From the NCBI GenBank assembly GCA_027487905.1, contig JAIYCR010000096.1:23420-87419 (forward strand): a stretch of 64,000 nt of DNA. The letters are read 5' to 3'. Numbering within the stretch: the stretch's first letter is position 1; each line of letters starts with the position of its first letter. The stretch comes from Rubrivivax sp. (GTDB lineage Bacteria; Pseudomonadota; Gammaproteobacteria; Burkholderiales; Burkholderiaceae_C). Below, in pieces: positions 9,879 through 18,996 of the stretch. The translations under genes were made by a program, and so were the position numbers. The notes beneath the pieces are model-generated. The model made no database searches and was not told the origin of the DNA. It worked only from the letters and a program-made list of their open reading frames with translations.

Positions 9879-9882
<4 letters not shown>
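9358..9882 (+). CDS. TssQ-like TPR lipoprotein
   Basis: 174 residues from ATG 9358; an internal ATG at 9424 gives a cleaner lipoprotein signal. The signal reads RLPRLATCLALALAGGCA with a lipobox ending at Cys. The mature part has a TPR-like helical pair: LMMGLRAYDEGQYSESERYLDEAL then AAHKHLAFIYCTTDRISPCEAAFRAAR, ending GHPLWGPVYRKVL. From family knowledge this resembles the lipoproteins annotated TssQ that accompany type VI secretion loci in Burkholderiales; no other T6SS gene is in this window. It overlaps the kinase stop upstream and the ybgC start downstream. Confidence 0.75.
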
Positions 9883-10312
<430 letters not shown>

Positions 10313-10316
<4 letters not shown>

Positions 10317-11080
10317 ATCAGGACATGTCCATCGTCGCGCTGGTGCTGCAGGCGAGCCTCGTGGTGCAGCTGGTGATGGCCGGCTTGCTGCTGGTGTCGC
10401 TGGCCAGCTGGACGGTGATCTTCGCCAAGCTCATTGGCCTGAAGCGCATCAAGCGCGGCAACGAAGGCTTCGAGCGCGAGTTCTGGAGCGGGCAGAGCCT
10501 GAACGAGCTTTACGGCCAGGCCACCCACGCCGCCGAGACGGCACCCATCCAGCGCATCTTCGCCTCGGGCATGCGCGAGTTCCTCAAGCTGCGCGAGCGT
10601 CGGGTGACCGACAGCGGCGCGCTGCTGGACGGCGCCCGTCGGGCCATGCGGGCGAGCTACCAGCGCGAGATGGACACCATCGAGTCCAACCTGTCCTTCC
10701 TGGCCTCGGTGGGCTCGGTCTCGCCCTATGTGGGCCTGTTCGGCACGGTCTACGGAATCATGCATGCCTTCGTGGGCTTGTCCAACCTGCAGCAGGTCAC
10801 GCTGGCCACGGTGGCGCCGGGCATCGCCGAAGCGCTGGTGGCCACGGCCATCGGCCTTTTCGCGGCCATCCCTGCGGTCATTGCCTACAACCGCTTCGCC
10901 CGCGACATCGACCGCATCGCGATCACGCTGGAGACCTTCATCGAGGAGTTCTCCAACATCCTGCAGCGCAACGCGGCCGCCGGCCTTCCGGCTGCCCCCG
11001 CTGCGGCGTCAGGCCCGTCGAGCGCTGCGGGCGCGGCCTTCTCCACCGCCAGCGGCACCGGCCTGCCCGGCGGCCGTTGA
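10313..11080 (+). CDS. tolQ: Tol-Pal proton channel subunit TolQ
   Basis: 255 residues, ExbB/MotA family. Three transmembrane helices: residues about 12-38, then two long ones at about 135-160 (VSPYVGLFGTVYGIMHAF) and 170-200 (TLATVAPGIAEALVATAIGLFAAIPAVIAYN). With TolR it forms the inner-membrane proton channel that energises TolA during outer-membrane constriction. The C-terminal tail is Ala-rich. The gene overlaps ybgC by 4 bp. Confidence 0.97.
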
Positions 11081-11097
11081 GGGCAGGGGAACACGAC

Positions 11098-11529
<432 letters not shown>

Positions 11530-11601
11530 CCGAAACCGCCGTTGCCCGCGTCGATCCCTTGCGCGTTTCCTTTCCTGCCTGACTTGCCCGCCACGTCCAC
11601 G

Positions 11602-12507
11602 ATGCCGGCCCCAGCCGCAACCCCCGCCCCCGCGCCCGTGGCGCGCGACGCCTGGATGCCCACCCGAGCCGATGCGCGCGGGATGGGCCTGTCCATCGCC
11701 GTGCTGGTCCACCTGGGCCTGGTGGCGGCGCTGGCCCTGGGTGTGCAGTGGCGTTCCAGCCAGCCCACGGTTCAGTCCGCCGAGCTCTGGGCGCAGGTGC
11801 CGCAGTTCGCGGCCCCGCGCGAGAGCGATCCGCCGCCGGCTCCACCGCCGCCCCCCGCGCCCGCGCCCACACCGCCCCGCCGCGAGGCGACGCCGCCGCC
11901 GCCGGAACGGGATGCCGAGATTGCGCTTGAGCAGCGGCGTCGCGAGCAGGCCGCCCGCGAGCAGCGCGAGCAGGAACAGCGCGAGCGTGCCGCCCGGGAG
12001 GCGCGGGAACGGGAGGCCCGGGAGGCCCGCGAGAAGGCAGCCCGTGAACGAGAAGCCCAGCGAGAAGCCCAGCGCGAGGCCGCCGCCCGGGAGCAGCGCG
12101 AGGAGCGCCTGGCGCAGCAGCGGCGCGAGCAGCAGGCGCGCGAGGCCGCCGAACGGGCCGAGGCGCAGCGGGAGGCCAACCTCAAGCGCCTGCAGGGCCT
12201 GGCCGGCTCCACCGGCACCGCGCAGCGCAGCGCCGGCCCTTCGGCGACCTACGCCGGCCGCATCGTCGCAGCCGTCAAGCCCAACATCGTCTTTCCCGAT
12301 GCCATCGCCGGCAATCCGGCGGCCGAGGTGGAAGTGCGCGCAGGGCCGAGCGGCACCATCCTGGGCCGCACGCTCGTTCGCTCGAGCGGCGTGCGCGAGT
12401 GGGATGAGGCGGTGCTGCGCGCCATCGACCGCACCGAGACCCTGCCGCGGGACACCGACGGGCGGGTGCCTTCGTCGCTGGTCATCACCTTCCGGCCGCG
12501 GGACTGA
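11602..12507 (+). CDS. tolA: Tol-Pal envelope protein TolA
   Basis: 301 residues from ATG 11602; a TTG at 11542 would add 20. One inner-membrane helix (LSIAVLVHLGLVAALALGV, about 30-50) is followed by a Pro-rich stretch, then a long charged helix (about 105-210) made of repeated Glu-Arg-Ala-Gln blocks (REQ, REAR, REAQ), and a C-terminal TonB-like domain (TYAGRIVAAVKPNIVFPD to ITFRP). TolA transmits the TolQR-driven force to Pal and TolB. Unlike most betaproteobacteria, tolB, pal and ybgF do not follow; an Lrp-family gene on the other strand does. Confidence 0.94.
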   Translation: MPAPAATPAPAPVARDAWMPTRADARGMGLSIAVLVHLGLVAALALGVQWRSSQPTVQSAELWAQVPQFAAPRESDPPPAPPPPPAPAPTPPRREATPPPPERDAEIALEQRRREQAAREQREQEQRERAAREAREREAREAREKAAREREAQREAQREAAAREQREERLAQQRREQQAREAAERAEAQREANLKRLQGLAGSTGTAQRSAGPSATYAGRIVAAVKPNIVFPDAIAGNPAAEVEVRAGPSGTILGRTLVRSSGVREWDEAVLRAIDRTETLPRDTDGRVPSSLVITFRPRD

Positions 12508-12533
12508 GCCGCCGTCAGCCTCGGGTCCGGTGT

Positions 12534-12550
12534 CGCGTCGGTCCGACGCG
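12534..12550. terminator. Palindrome between convergent tolA and Lrp genes
   Basis: A 17-nt perfect inverted repeat (CGCGTCGG-T-CCGACGCG) lies in the 63-bp gap between the two convergent genes. It has no T-run, so a bidirectional terminator role is only suggested by position. Confidence 0.35.
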
Positions 12551-12570
12551 CGGTCAGCGCCGCGCCGGAC

Positions 12571-13077
12571 TCAGCGTCGGCCCCGCGCCAGCGCCGCGCC
12601 CGCAGGTCCGGGCAGCGGCAGCTCCGTCTTGTAGCGCACCTGCTTGAGCGCGAAGCTCGAGCGGATCTTCTCGATGCCCTCGATGGGCGACAGCTGCTCG
12701 AGGATGAAGCGCTCGAGCGAGGCGATGTCCGTCACCGCGACCCGGATCAGGTAGTCGCTCTCGCCGGTCATCAGGTAGCACTCCATCACCTCGTCGTGCT
12801 CGGCGATGCGGCGCTCGAAAGCGGCGAGCGCCGCCTTGCTCTGCTCCTTCAGGCTGATGCTGATGAAGACGTTCAGGCCCAGGCCCAGCGCGCCCGGGTT
12901 GACCAGCGCCACATAGCGGTCGATCACGCCGGCGGCTTCCAGCGCCTTGACCCGGGCCAGGCAGGGCGAAGGGCTGAGCGCCACGCGGCGCGCCAGCTCG
13001 ACGTTGGACAGGGCGCCATCGGCCTGCAGCTCGCGCAGGATGCGCAGGTCGGTGGGGTCCAGTGCAGGCAGGGGCAT
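12571..13077 (-). CDS. Lrp/AsnC-family transcriptional regulator
   Basis: 168 residues. N-terminal winged helix-turn-helix (LDPTDLRILRELQADGALSNVELARRVALSPSPCLARVKALE) and C-terminal RAM ligand-binding domain (NVFISISLKEQ, VMECYLMTGESDYLIRVAV, ILEQLSPIEGIEKIRSSFAL). These proteins sense amino acids. It is divergent from the AceE-type E1 gene across 194 bp that contain two identical 11-bp direct repeats. The arrangement resembles mdeR-mdeB in Pseudomonas putida, in which an Lrp-type regulator controls a 2-oxobutanoate dehydrogenase E1. ATG 13077 begins exactly at the HTH domain. Confidence 0.92.
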   Translation of the reverse strand: MPLPALDPTDLRILRELQADGALSNVELARRVALSPSPCLARVKALEAAGVIDRYVALVNPGALGLGLNVFISISLKEQSKAALAAFERRIAEHDEVMECYLMTGESDYLIRVAVTDIASLERFILEQLSPIEGIEKIRSSFALKQVRYKTELPLPGPAGAALARGRR

Positions 13078-13124
13078 GGTGGGCTTGGCCGGGGCGTTGA
13101 ACGACAGGATGACCGTTCGATGGT

Positions 13125-13166
13125 AGATCGTGCTGGGTCTATTTCCATCCTGAGCAGATCGTGCTG
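13125..13166. promoter_or_regulatory. Direct-repeat candidate operator for the Lrp-type regulator
   Basis: AGATCGTGCTG occurs at 13125-13135 and again at 13156-13166, 31 bp apart, about three helical turns, in the divergent regulator/aceE promoter region. Same-face spacing suits an oligomeric Lrp-type protein. Confidence 0.5.
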
Positions 13167-13271
13167 TCTGAATCGGCTTTGACCATCCGATCGGCAGCAC
13201 CTGCGGCGCCTGCGTCCCTAGACTTCCCTGCGCCGGGCACCGTGCCTGCCCGCGCCTGCGACTGCACCGCC

Positions 13272-15923
13272 ATGCTGATGCCCACTTCCCCGCTGACCCT
13301 CGCGCCTGCCGCCGACGCGCCACCGATCGGCCCGCTTGACGCCCACGCCCTTGCCGTGGATGCCATCGACACCGACCCGGCCGAGACCGCCGAATGGCGC
13401 GAAAGCCTGGCTGCCGCCCTGGCCGCTGCCGGACCTGAACGCGCGCGCTTCCTGCTGGACACGCTGGCCGCCCAGGCCCAGGCGATGGGCGTGAACTGGC
13501 GGCCCGAGCTCACCACGCCCTACGTGAACACGGTGCGCGTGGAAGACCAGCCGGTCTTCCCCGGCGATCTCGCGCTGGAAGAGCGGCTGGCCGGCTGGAT
13601 GCGCTGGAACGCGCTGGCCATGGTGGTCCGGGCCAACCAGGCCTTCGGTGAGCTGGGCGGCCACATCGCCAGTTACGCCAGTGCGGCGGACCTCTTCGAG
13701 GTCGGCTTCAACCACTTCTTCCGCGCCCGCGACGCTTCGCACGGCGGCGACCTCGTCTTCTTCCAGCCCCACAGCGCGCCGGGCGTCTATGCCCGCGCCT
13801 TCCTCGAAGGCCGCCTGAGCGAACACGACCTGGCCCACTATCGCCAGGAACTGACCGCCGGTGCTGCCGGGGCCCGCGGGCTGTCGAGCTACCCGCACCC
13901 CTGGCTGATGCCCGATTTCTGGCAGTTCCCCACCGGCTCCATGGGTCTGGGGCCGATCAGCTCCATCTACCACGCGCGCTTCATGCGCTACCTCAGCCAC
14001 CGCGGGCTGCTGGCCACCGAGGGCCGCACGGTGTGGGGCGTGTTCGGCGACGGCGAGATGGACGAGCCCGAGAGCATGAGCGCGCTCACGCTGGCCGCCC
14101 GCGAGCGGCTGGACAACCTGGTGTGGGTGGTGAACTGCAACCTGCAGCGCCTGGACGGCCCGGTGCGCGGCAACGGCAAGATCATCGACGAGCTCGAGCG
14201 CCTGTTCACCGGCGCGGGCTGGCATGTGATCAAGCTGCTGTGGGGCAGCGACTGGGACGGCCTCTTCGCCCGCGACCTCACCGGCGCGCTGATGCGCTCG
14301 CTGGCGGGCACGGTGGACGGGCAGATGCAGACCTTCGCGGCCAAGGACGGCCGCTACAACCGGCAGAACTTCTTCGGCCAGAGCCCCGAACTCGCCCGGC
14401 TGGTGGAGGGGCTGACCGACGAGCAGATCGACCGCCTCAAGCGCGGCGGCCACGACCTGGTGAAGATCCACGCCGCCTACCACGCGGCGGTGCACCACCG
14501 CGGCCAGCCGGTGGTGATCCTGGCCCACACCAAGAAGGGCTACGGCATGGGCGAGGCCGGACAGGGCCGCATGACCACGCACCAGCAGAAGAAGCTGGAG
14601 GCCGAGGACCTGCTCGCCTTCCGCGACCGCTTCGCGCTGCCGCTGTCCGACGAGGACGCCGTGGGCCTGCGCTTCGTCAAGCCGGCCGCCGACAGCGCCG
14701 AGCTGCACTACCTGCAGGCGCGCCGGGCCGCGCTGGGCGGGCCCATGCCGGTCAGGGACGCGCGCTGCGAGCCGCTGAGCGTGCCGCCGCTGGCGTCGGT
14801 GGCCGGCTTCGCGCTGCAGGCGGACGGCAAGGTGATGAGCACCACCATGGCCTTCGTGCGTCTGCTCGGCGCCTTGCTGAAGGACCCGGCGCTCGGCCCC
14901 CGGGTGGTGCCCATCGTCGCCGACGAGGCCCGCACCTTCGGCATGGCCAACCTGTTCAAGCAGATCGGCATCTATTCCAGCGTCGGCCAGCGCTATGCGC
15001 CCGAGGACATCGGCTCGGTGATGAGCTACCGCGAGGCCCGCGACGGGCAGATCCTCGAGGAGGGCATTTCCGAGGCCGGCGCCATCGCCAGCTGGACCGC
15101 CGCGGCCACCAGCTACACGGTGCACGGCCTGGCGATGCTGCCCTTCTACATCTACTACTCGATGTTCGGCTTCCAGCGGGTGGGCGACGCCATCTGGGCG
15201 GCGGCCGACCAGCGTGCCCGAGGCTTCCTGCTGGGCGCCACCTCGGGCCGCACGACGCTGGGCGGCGAGGGCCTGCAGCACCAGGACGGCAGCAGCCAGC
15301 TGGTGGCCGCCACCATTCCCAACTGCAAGGCCTACGACCCGGCCTTCGCCGGCGAGCTGGCGGTCATCCTCGACCACGGCATGCGCGAGATGCTGGAGGA
15401 ACAGCGCGACGTCTTCTACTACGTGACGCTGATGAACCAGAACTACCCGATGCCTGACCTGCCCACCGACGCGCACGAGGGCGTGGTGCGCGGTGCCTAT
15501 GTGCTGCAGCGGCTGAACCCCGAGGCGGCCGACCGGGTCACGCTGATGGGCAGCGGCGCCATCCTGACCGAGGTGGTCGAGGCGGCGCGGCAGCTGGCCG
15601 ATGCGGGGCGGGGCGTGGATGTGGTGAGCGTCACGAGCTTCAGCGAACTGGCCCGGGCGGGCGTGGCGGCCGAGGCGGCCGGCGAGCCCCTGGCCGGCTG
15701 CTGGTTGCAGCGGGTGCTGGCCACCACCGGCGGCCCTGTCGTGGCGGCTACCGACTATGTGCGCGCGGTGCCCGAGCAGATCCGCGCCTTCATGCCCGAC
15801 GGACGCGCTTACCGGACCCTGGGCACCGACGGCTTCGGCCGCAGCGACACGCGGGCGGCGTTGCGCCGCTTCTTCCAGGTGGACGCCCAGGCGGTGGTGG
15901 AGGCGGCCCGGGCGATGGGCTGA
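13272..15923 (+). CDS. AceE-type 2-oxoacid dehydrogenase E1 (pyruvate or 2-oxobutanoate)
   Basis: 883 residues, the homodimeric E1 type. The thiamine diphosphate motif is present (GDGEMDEPESM...NCNLQRLDGPVRGN), as are the N-terminal NAMAMVVRAN-like helix, SYPHPWLMPDFWQFPTGSMGLG, and the C-terminal transketolase-like half. It decarboxylates a 2-oxoacid and reductively acylates a lipoyl carrier. No aceF or lpd gene follows, so it must use E2 and E3 from elsewhere. Given the divergent Lrp-type regulator, a 2-oxobutanoate enzyme (MdeB-like, methionine or threonine breakdown) is as likely as the housekeeping pyruvate enzyme. Start ATG 13272 was chosen by the family N-terminus; an in-frame ATG also lies at 13278. 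Confidence 0.93.
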   Translation: MLMPTSPLTLAPAADAPPIGPLDAHALAVDAIDTDPAETAEWRESLAAALAAAGPERARFLLDTLAAQAQAMGVNWRPELTTPYVNTVRVEDQPVFPGDLALEERLAGWMRWNALAMVVRANQAFGELGGHIASYASAADLFEVGFNHFFRARDASHGGDLVFFQPHSAPGVYARAFLEGRLSEHDLAHYRQELTAGAAGARGLSSYPHPWLMPDFWQFPTGSMGLGPISSIYHARFMRYLSHRGLLATEGRTVWGVFGDGEMDEPESMSALTLAARERLDNLVWVVNCNLQRLDGPVRGNGKIIDELERLFTGAGWHVIKLLWGSDWDGLFARDLTGALMRSLAGTVDGQMQTFAAKDGRYNRQNFFGQSPELARLVEGLTDEQIDRLKRGGHDLVKIHAAYHAAVHHRGQPVVILAHTKKGYGMGEAGQGRMTTHQQKKLEAEDLLAFRDRFALPLSDEDAVGLRFVKPAADSAELHYLQARRAALGGPMPVRDARCEPLSVPPLASVAGFALQADGKVMSTTMAFVRLLGALLKDPALGPRVVPIVADEARTFGMANLFKQIGIYSSVGQRYAPEDIGSVMSYREARDGQILEEGISEAGAIASWTAAATSYTVHGLAMLPFYIYYSMFGFQRVGDAIWAAADQRARGFLLGATSGRTTLGGEGLQHQDGSSQLVAATIPNCKAYDPAFAGELAVILDHGMREMLEEQRDVFYYVTLMNQNYPMPDLPTDAHEGVVRGAYVLQRLNPEAADRVTLMGSGAILTEVVEAARQLADAGRGVDVVSVTSFSELARAGVAAEAAGEPLAGCWLQRVLATTGGPVVAATDYVRAVPEQIRAFMPDGRAYRTLGTDGFGRSDTRAALRRFFQVDAQAVVEAARAMG

Positions 15924-15932
15924 CCGGTCCCC

Positions 15933-15942
15933 GGGGGGGGGG
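15933..15942 (+). repeat. Run of ten G between aceE-type gene and catalase
   Basis: A homopolymeric (G)10 tract lies 9 bp after the E1 stop and 49 bp before the catalase ATG. Such runs slip during replication; here it would alter promoter or leader spacing of the catalase gene. Confidence 0.7.
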
Positions 15943-15991
15943 CGGCATCCGGCTTGCCGACCGGGTCTGTCCCAACCCAACCGGAGTGCCC

Positions 15992-16963
15992 ATGTTCGCC
16001 CACACCAAACGCCTTCAGTACACGGTGCGCGTCACCGAGTCCAATCCTGGCCTGGCCAACCTCATGCTGGAGCAGTTCGGCGGCCCGCAGGGCGAACTCG
16101 CCGCGGCCTGCCGATACTTCACCCAGTACCTGGCCGAGGACGACCCCGGCCGGCGCGACATGCTGATCGACATCGCCACCGAGGAGCTCAGCCACCTGGA
16201 GGTGATCGGCACCATCGTGGCCATGCTCAACAAGGGCGCCAAGGGCCTGATCGCCGAGGGCATCGAGCGCGAGGCCGACATGTACCGCGCCATCTCCGGC
16301 GGCGGCAACGACTCCCACGTCACCCAGCTGCTCTACGGCGGCGGCCCGCCGCTGACCAATTCGGGCGGCGTCCCCTGGACGGCCGCCTACGTGGACACCA
16401 TCGGCGACCCGGCCGCGGACCTGCGCAGCAACATCGCCGCCGAATCGCGCGCCAAGATCGTCTACGAGCGCCTGATCAATCTCACCGACGACCCCGGGGT
16501 GAAGGAGGCGCTGGGCTTTCTGATGACCCGCGAGATCGCCCACCAGCAGAGCTTCGAGAAGGCGCTTTACTCCATCCAGCCGAATTTCCCGCCGGGCAAG
16601 CTGCCGGGCATGGCCGAGTTCACCAACGTCTACTTCAACATGTCCAAGGGCGACACCGAGTCGCGCGGGCCGTGGAACCAGGAGCCGACCTTCGAGTTCC
16701 GCGAGGCGGAGCCGGCGGTGGACGGCGGCTCGGGCATGGGCGAGGTGACGCTGTCCTCCGACGAGGCCGACGCCGTGGAGCGGGCCGCCCTGAGGCTGCG
16801 CTCCGACCCCGACGACGACCCGCTGACTGGCGCGATGCTCGGCGCCGGTGCAGCGCCGGGCCCGGACGGCCAGGCCGAACTGGGCGACCCGGCCGACGCG
16901 AAGGCTGCGTCCACGCTGGCCCGCAAGCGCAAGCCCCTGCGGGCTGCGGACGCGGACCGCTGA
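15992..16963 (+). CDS. Manganese-containing catalase
   Basis: 323 residues. Dimanganese catalase of the ferritin-like superfamily: ligand Glu in PQGELAAACRYF, then EELSHLE (Glu-x-x-His), and in the second helix pair KIVYERL and MTREIAHQQSFEKAL (Glu-x-x-His). It converts H2O2 to water and O2 without haem, in the cytosol. A charged C-terminal tail (about 255-323, ending in Lys/Arg) is probably disordered. ATG 15992 has GGAG 6 nt upstream. A ZIP metal transporter follows after 13 bp and might supply manganese or zinc. Confidence 0.93.
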   Translation: MFAHTKRLQYTVRVTESNPGLANLMLEQFGGPQGELAAACRYFTQYLAEDDPGRRDMLIDIATEELSHLEVIGTIVAMLNKGAKGLIAEGIEREADMYRAISGGGNDSHVTQLLYGGGPPLTNSGGVPWTAAYVDTIGDPAADLRSNIAAESRAKIVYERLINLTDDPGVKEALGFLMTREIAHQQSFEKALYSIQPNFPPGKLPGMAEFTNVYFNMSKGDTESRGPWNQEPTFEFREAEPAVDGGSGMGEVTLSSDEADAVERAALRLRSDPDDDPLTGAMLGAGAAPGPDGQAELGDPADAKAASTLARKRKPLRAADADR

Positions 16964-16976
16964 GGCGGGAGGCGCC

Positions 16977-17891
16977 GTGGACCACCCGCTGACACCGTCG
17001 TCGGTGCCCCGGCGTGCCGGCCTTCGGGCCTGGCGCCGCATGGCCGGCATGGCCATCTGCCTGTCGGGCGGGCTGATCGCCCTCGACTGGTGGTGGCGGC
17101 AATGGGCGCTGGCGCATCCCCAGGTGGAGCATGCGCTGTGGGGCGGGCTGCTGGCGGCGCTGGCCACTGCGCTGGGCACCCTGCCCGCGCTGCTGCCCGG
17201 CGGCACCAGCGAGCGGGTGCGAGACGGCATGCTCGGCTTCGGTGCCGGCGTGATGCTGGCCGCCAGCGCGTTCTCGCTGGTGGCCCCTGCATTGGAGGCC
17301 GCGCAGCTTCAAGGTGCGACCCGCATGGGTGCCAGCCTCACGGTGGCGCTGGGCTTTTGTGCCGGGGCGCTGGTCCTGCTCGGACTGCAAGCCTGGGTGC
17401 AGCGGGCCGTCGCGCCGCGCCAGCTGCAGGCGCATGCCCAGTGTCGGCGCTTGCTGGCCGTCTGGTTCTTCGTGCTGGCGGTGACCTTGCACAACCTTCC
17501 CGAAGGCCTGGCCATCGGCGTGGGCTTCGCCGGTACGGACCCGGCCGCCGCCCGTGCCCTGGCGGCGGGCGTGGCCATCCAGGACGTGCCCGAGGGCCTG
17601 GTCATCGCGATGGCCCTGCGGGGCGTGGGCTATGGGCGGGTGATGGCCGTGCTGGTGGGCACGCTGTCCGGCCTGGGCGAACCGGTGGCCGCGGTGCTGG
17701 GTGCGTCCATCGTGGGCAGCTGGATGGTGCTGCTGCCGCTGGGGCTGGCGCTGGCCGCGGGCGCGATGGTCTTCGTCATCGCCAGCGAGGTCATCCCGCA
17801 GGCCCAGCAGGGCCGGCACGGTCGCCTGGCGGCCGCGGCGGTGGTGGCGGGCTTCGCCTTCATGATGGTGCTGGACACGGCGCTGGGGTGA
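16977..17891 (+). CDS. ZIP-family metal transporter
   Basis: 304 residues, about eight transmembrane helices. The ZIP signature histidine motif LHNLPEGLAIG is in helix IV, and IQDVPEGLVIAMAL in helix V replaces the usual H-x-x-x-E pattern in part. ZIP proteins import divalent metals (Zn, Mn, Fe) into the cytosol. The start is GTG 16977, preceded by GGGAGG 4 nt upstream; it lies 13 bp after the manganese catalase stop, which makes manganese supply a plausible role, but the metal cannot be read from sequence. Confidence 0.88.
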   Translation: MDHPLTPSSVPRRAGLRAWRRMAGMAICLSGGLIALDWWWRQWALAHPQVEHALWGGLLAALATALGTLPALLPGGTSERVRDGMLGFGAGVMLAASAFSLVAPALEAAQLQGATRMGASLTVALGFCAGALVLLGLQAWVQRAVAPRQLQAHAQCRRLLAVWFFVLAVTLHNLPEGLAIGVGFAGTDPAAARALAAGVAIQDVPEGLVIAMALRGVGYGRVMAVLVGTLSGLGEPVAAVLGASIVGSWMVLLPLGLALAAGAMVFVIASEVIPQAQQGRHGRLAAAAVVAGFAFMMVLDTALG

Positions 17892-17958
17892 CGCGGCGCG
17901 CCAGGGCGTTCGCTGGGATGATGAAGGCCCTGCGTCTTCATCCCCTCGCGCGTTCGCC

Positions 17959-18978
17959 ATGACCGACTGGTTCGTCCACCCGGCTTTCCAGAGCCTGGCC
18001 TTCCCCGTGCTGCTGTCGGCGACCGCCGTGGCCCTGCTTCGGGCCTGGGGCGGTGCGGCGGCGGCGCCCTGGGGGGCCGTGGCGGGCCTGGTGGGTTCGC
18101 TGATGCTGATGCCGGGGCTGGAGTGGCCGGCCCTGTCGCGCCTGCAGCGCCTGCCGTGGGTGGTGCTGGCGGGTGCGGCGGCGCTGGCCTGGCTGGCGCT
18201 GCGGGCCGCGCGGGGAGGCAGGCGCGGCAGGCGCGGCTTGGCGACGGGTTGGGCCTGGCTGGCCACCGGTGTGGCGTGGCTGGGGGCGTGCGGGGTGCTG
18301 GGTGGCGCCGCCTCGGGAGGGGTGCCGCGCGATGGCACCGACGCGGCGCTGGCCGTGCCGGTCGCCGCACTCGCCGGCCTGTCCGTGCTGGTGCTGATGG
18401 CTCTGGGTACACCAGACCGCCCGGCCTCGACGCCGGTTCAGGAGCAGCGCTTCGGATGCACCGTGCGCACCGCCGCCAGCCTGAGCGTCGCCGCGCTGGG
18501 GCTCGCAGCCCTGGCTGCCGTGGGCGGCTCGCTGCTCATCGGGCAACTGGCCTTGATGCTGGCGTGCTGCGGGGCGGTTCTGGCAGGTGCCGTGGCCCTG
18601 GGGTGGAAGCGGGCCGGGCAGGGGCCTTCCGGCGACGGCCTGTGCAGCCTGGCTTCGCAGCAGGGTGGTCGACGTGCCTTGATGCCCCTGGCACTGGCGC
18701 TGCTGGCCCTGGCGTGGGTGCTGTGGCAGTCGTGGCCACCGCAGGTCCGGCAGTGGGTGGGTCCGCCCCTGCGCCTGGCCTTGCTGGTGCTGCCCCTGGC
18801 CATGCCCGCGCTGTTGCGGCACCTTGCCTGGGCGCAGCGGCACCCCCGCCGGTCGCTCGGGATGGGCATCGTCGTGTCGATGCTCGCGGTGGCCGCTGCG
18901 GTGGGCTGGCAGGCCGTTGCGGGAATGCCCGGCGCCGCGCCGGGCGATGACGACCCCTACTACACCCCCGGCGGGTGA
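17959..18978 (+). CDS. Unknown multi-pass membrane protein
   Basis: 339 residues with about eight to nine hydrophobic segments, rich in Ala, Leu, Gly and Trp, and separated by short Arg-rich loops (for example GGRRGRRG near 85). The C-terminus is acidic and aromatic (GDDDPYYTPGG). No family motif is recognised. It stands alone between the ZIP transporter and the convergent GTP cyclohydrolase II gene. Codon use looks coding throughout; function unknown. Confidence 0.7.
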   Translation: MTDWFVHPAFQSLAFPVLLSATAVALLRAWGGAAAAPWGAVAGLVGSLMLMPGLEWPALSRLQRLPWVVLAGAAALAWLALRAARGGRRGRRGLATGWAWLATGVAWLGACGVLGGAASGGVPRDGTDAALAVPVAALAGLSVLVLMALGTPDRPASTPVQEQRFGCTVRTAASLSVAALGLAALAAVGGSLLIGQLALMLACCGAVLAGAVALGWKRAGQGPSGDGLCSLASQQGGRRALMPLALALLALAWVLWQSWPPQVRQWVGPPLRLALLVLPLAMPALLRHLAWAQRHPRRSLGMGIVVSMLAVAAAVGWQAVAGMPGAAPGDDDPYYTPGG

Positions 18979-18996
18979 CCGGGCGGTGCGGCCGGC

